A stretch of 64,000 nt of DNA, taken from the NCBI RefSeq assembly GCF_051027545.1, contig NZ_CP194902.1, positions 1,054,001 through 1,118,000 on the forward strand. The letters are read 5' to 3'. This document shows positions 63,963 to 64,000 of this stretch, in pieces. The position numbers and the translations under genes are program-made. Below the pieces are notes generated by a model. The model was given only the letters and a program-made list of their open reading frames with translations. It did not search any database and was not told the DNA's origin. The stretch's first letter is position 1. Each line of letters opens with the position of its first letter. The DNA is from Methylocaldum sp002005105 (GTDB lineage Bacteria; Pseudomonadota; Gammaproteobacteria; Methylococcales; Methylococcaceae).

Positions 63963-64000
63963 AGCGCCGGATACCCCCGATTTGACGCCGAAATCGACGA

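Overview
This window is chromosomal DNA from a GC-rich gammaproteobacterium. Three gene orders point there: gshB-tonB ... yqgE-ruvX-pyrR-pyrB-pyrC', suhB-trmJ-cysE, and mnmG-rsmG-parA-parB-atpIBEFHAGDC-glmU-glmS. A PmtA-type phospholipid methyltransferase, an ArsS-like gene and a group 2 [NiFe] hydrogenase suggest an aerobic methanotroph-like lineage such as Methylococcales, but no methane-oxidation gene is present, so that placement is inference.

Layout. 0-3.6 kb: end of a type III restriction-type helicase-nuclease, a CE7-type esterase and an inverted repeat. 3.8-5.2 kb: rpmB-rpmG and gshB. 5.3-11.2 kb: tonB, then a seven-gene block (FimV-like TPR protein, receiver-like protein, small GTPase, two roadblock-type proteins, PAS protein, cytoplasmic PhnD-like protein) inserted into an otherwise familiar gene order. 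11.4-15.3 kb: yqgE-ruvX and a pyrimidine operon whose last gene is a catalytically dead dihydroorotase. 15.3-20.6 kb: sodC, an internally deleted ArsS-like gene, ftsEX, and rpoH preceded by a perfect CIRCE operator. 20.7-34.1 kb: mixed housekeeping and signalling genes, including a divergent tryptophan-dioxygenase-family protein, a diguanylate cyclase, ubiD, an MscS channel, suhB, trmJ, cysE, an EAL-HDOD protein and cnoX. 34.7-39.9 kb: the qmcA-nfeD pair and a moxR-DUF58-transglutaminase operon on the opposite strand.

The most striking locus is 40.6-46.1 kb on the minus strand. It is a tightly overlapping four-gene operon: a cytosolic group 2 [NiFe] hydrogenase small subunit, its large subunit, a maturation protease, and a protein that joins a Rieske [2Fe-2S] domain to two PAS domains, GGDEF and EAL. 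This reads as a hydrogen- or redox-responsive cyclic di-GMP switch.

46.3-60.8 kb is the conserved mnmG/rsmG/parAB/ATP-synthase/glmUS block, which in many bacteria lies near the origin. 60.8-64 kb carries a four-helix membrane protein, a HExxH plus cysteine-cluster fusion, a YkvA-family protein and an M48 lipoprotein protease. Cyclic di-GMP genes recur at 22.6, 31.2 and 40.6 kb. Together with the GTPase/roadblock/FimV-like block they suggest investment in surface behaviour or cell-polarity signalling. No tRNA, rRNA, CRISPR array, intact insertion sequence or prophage was seen.
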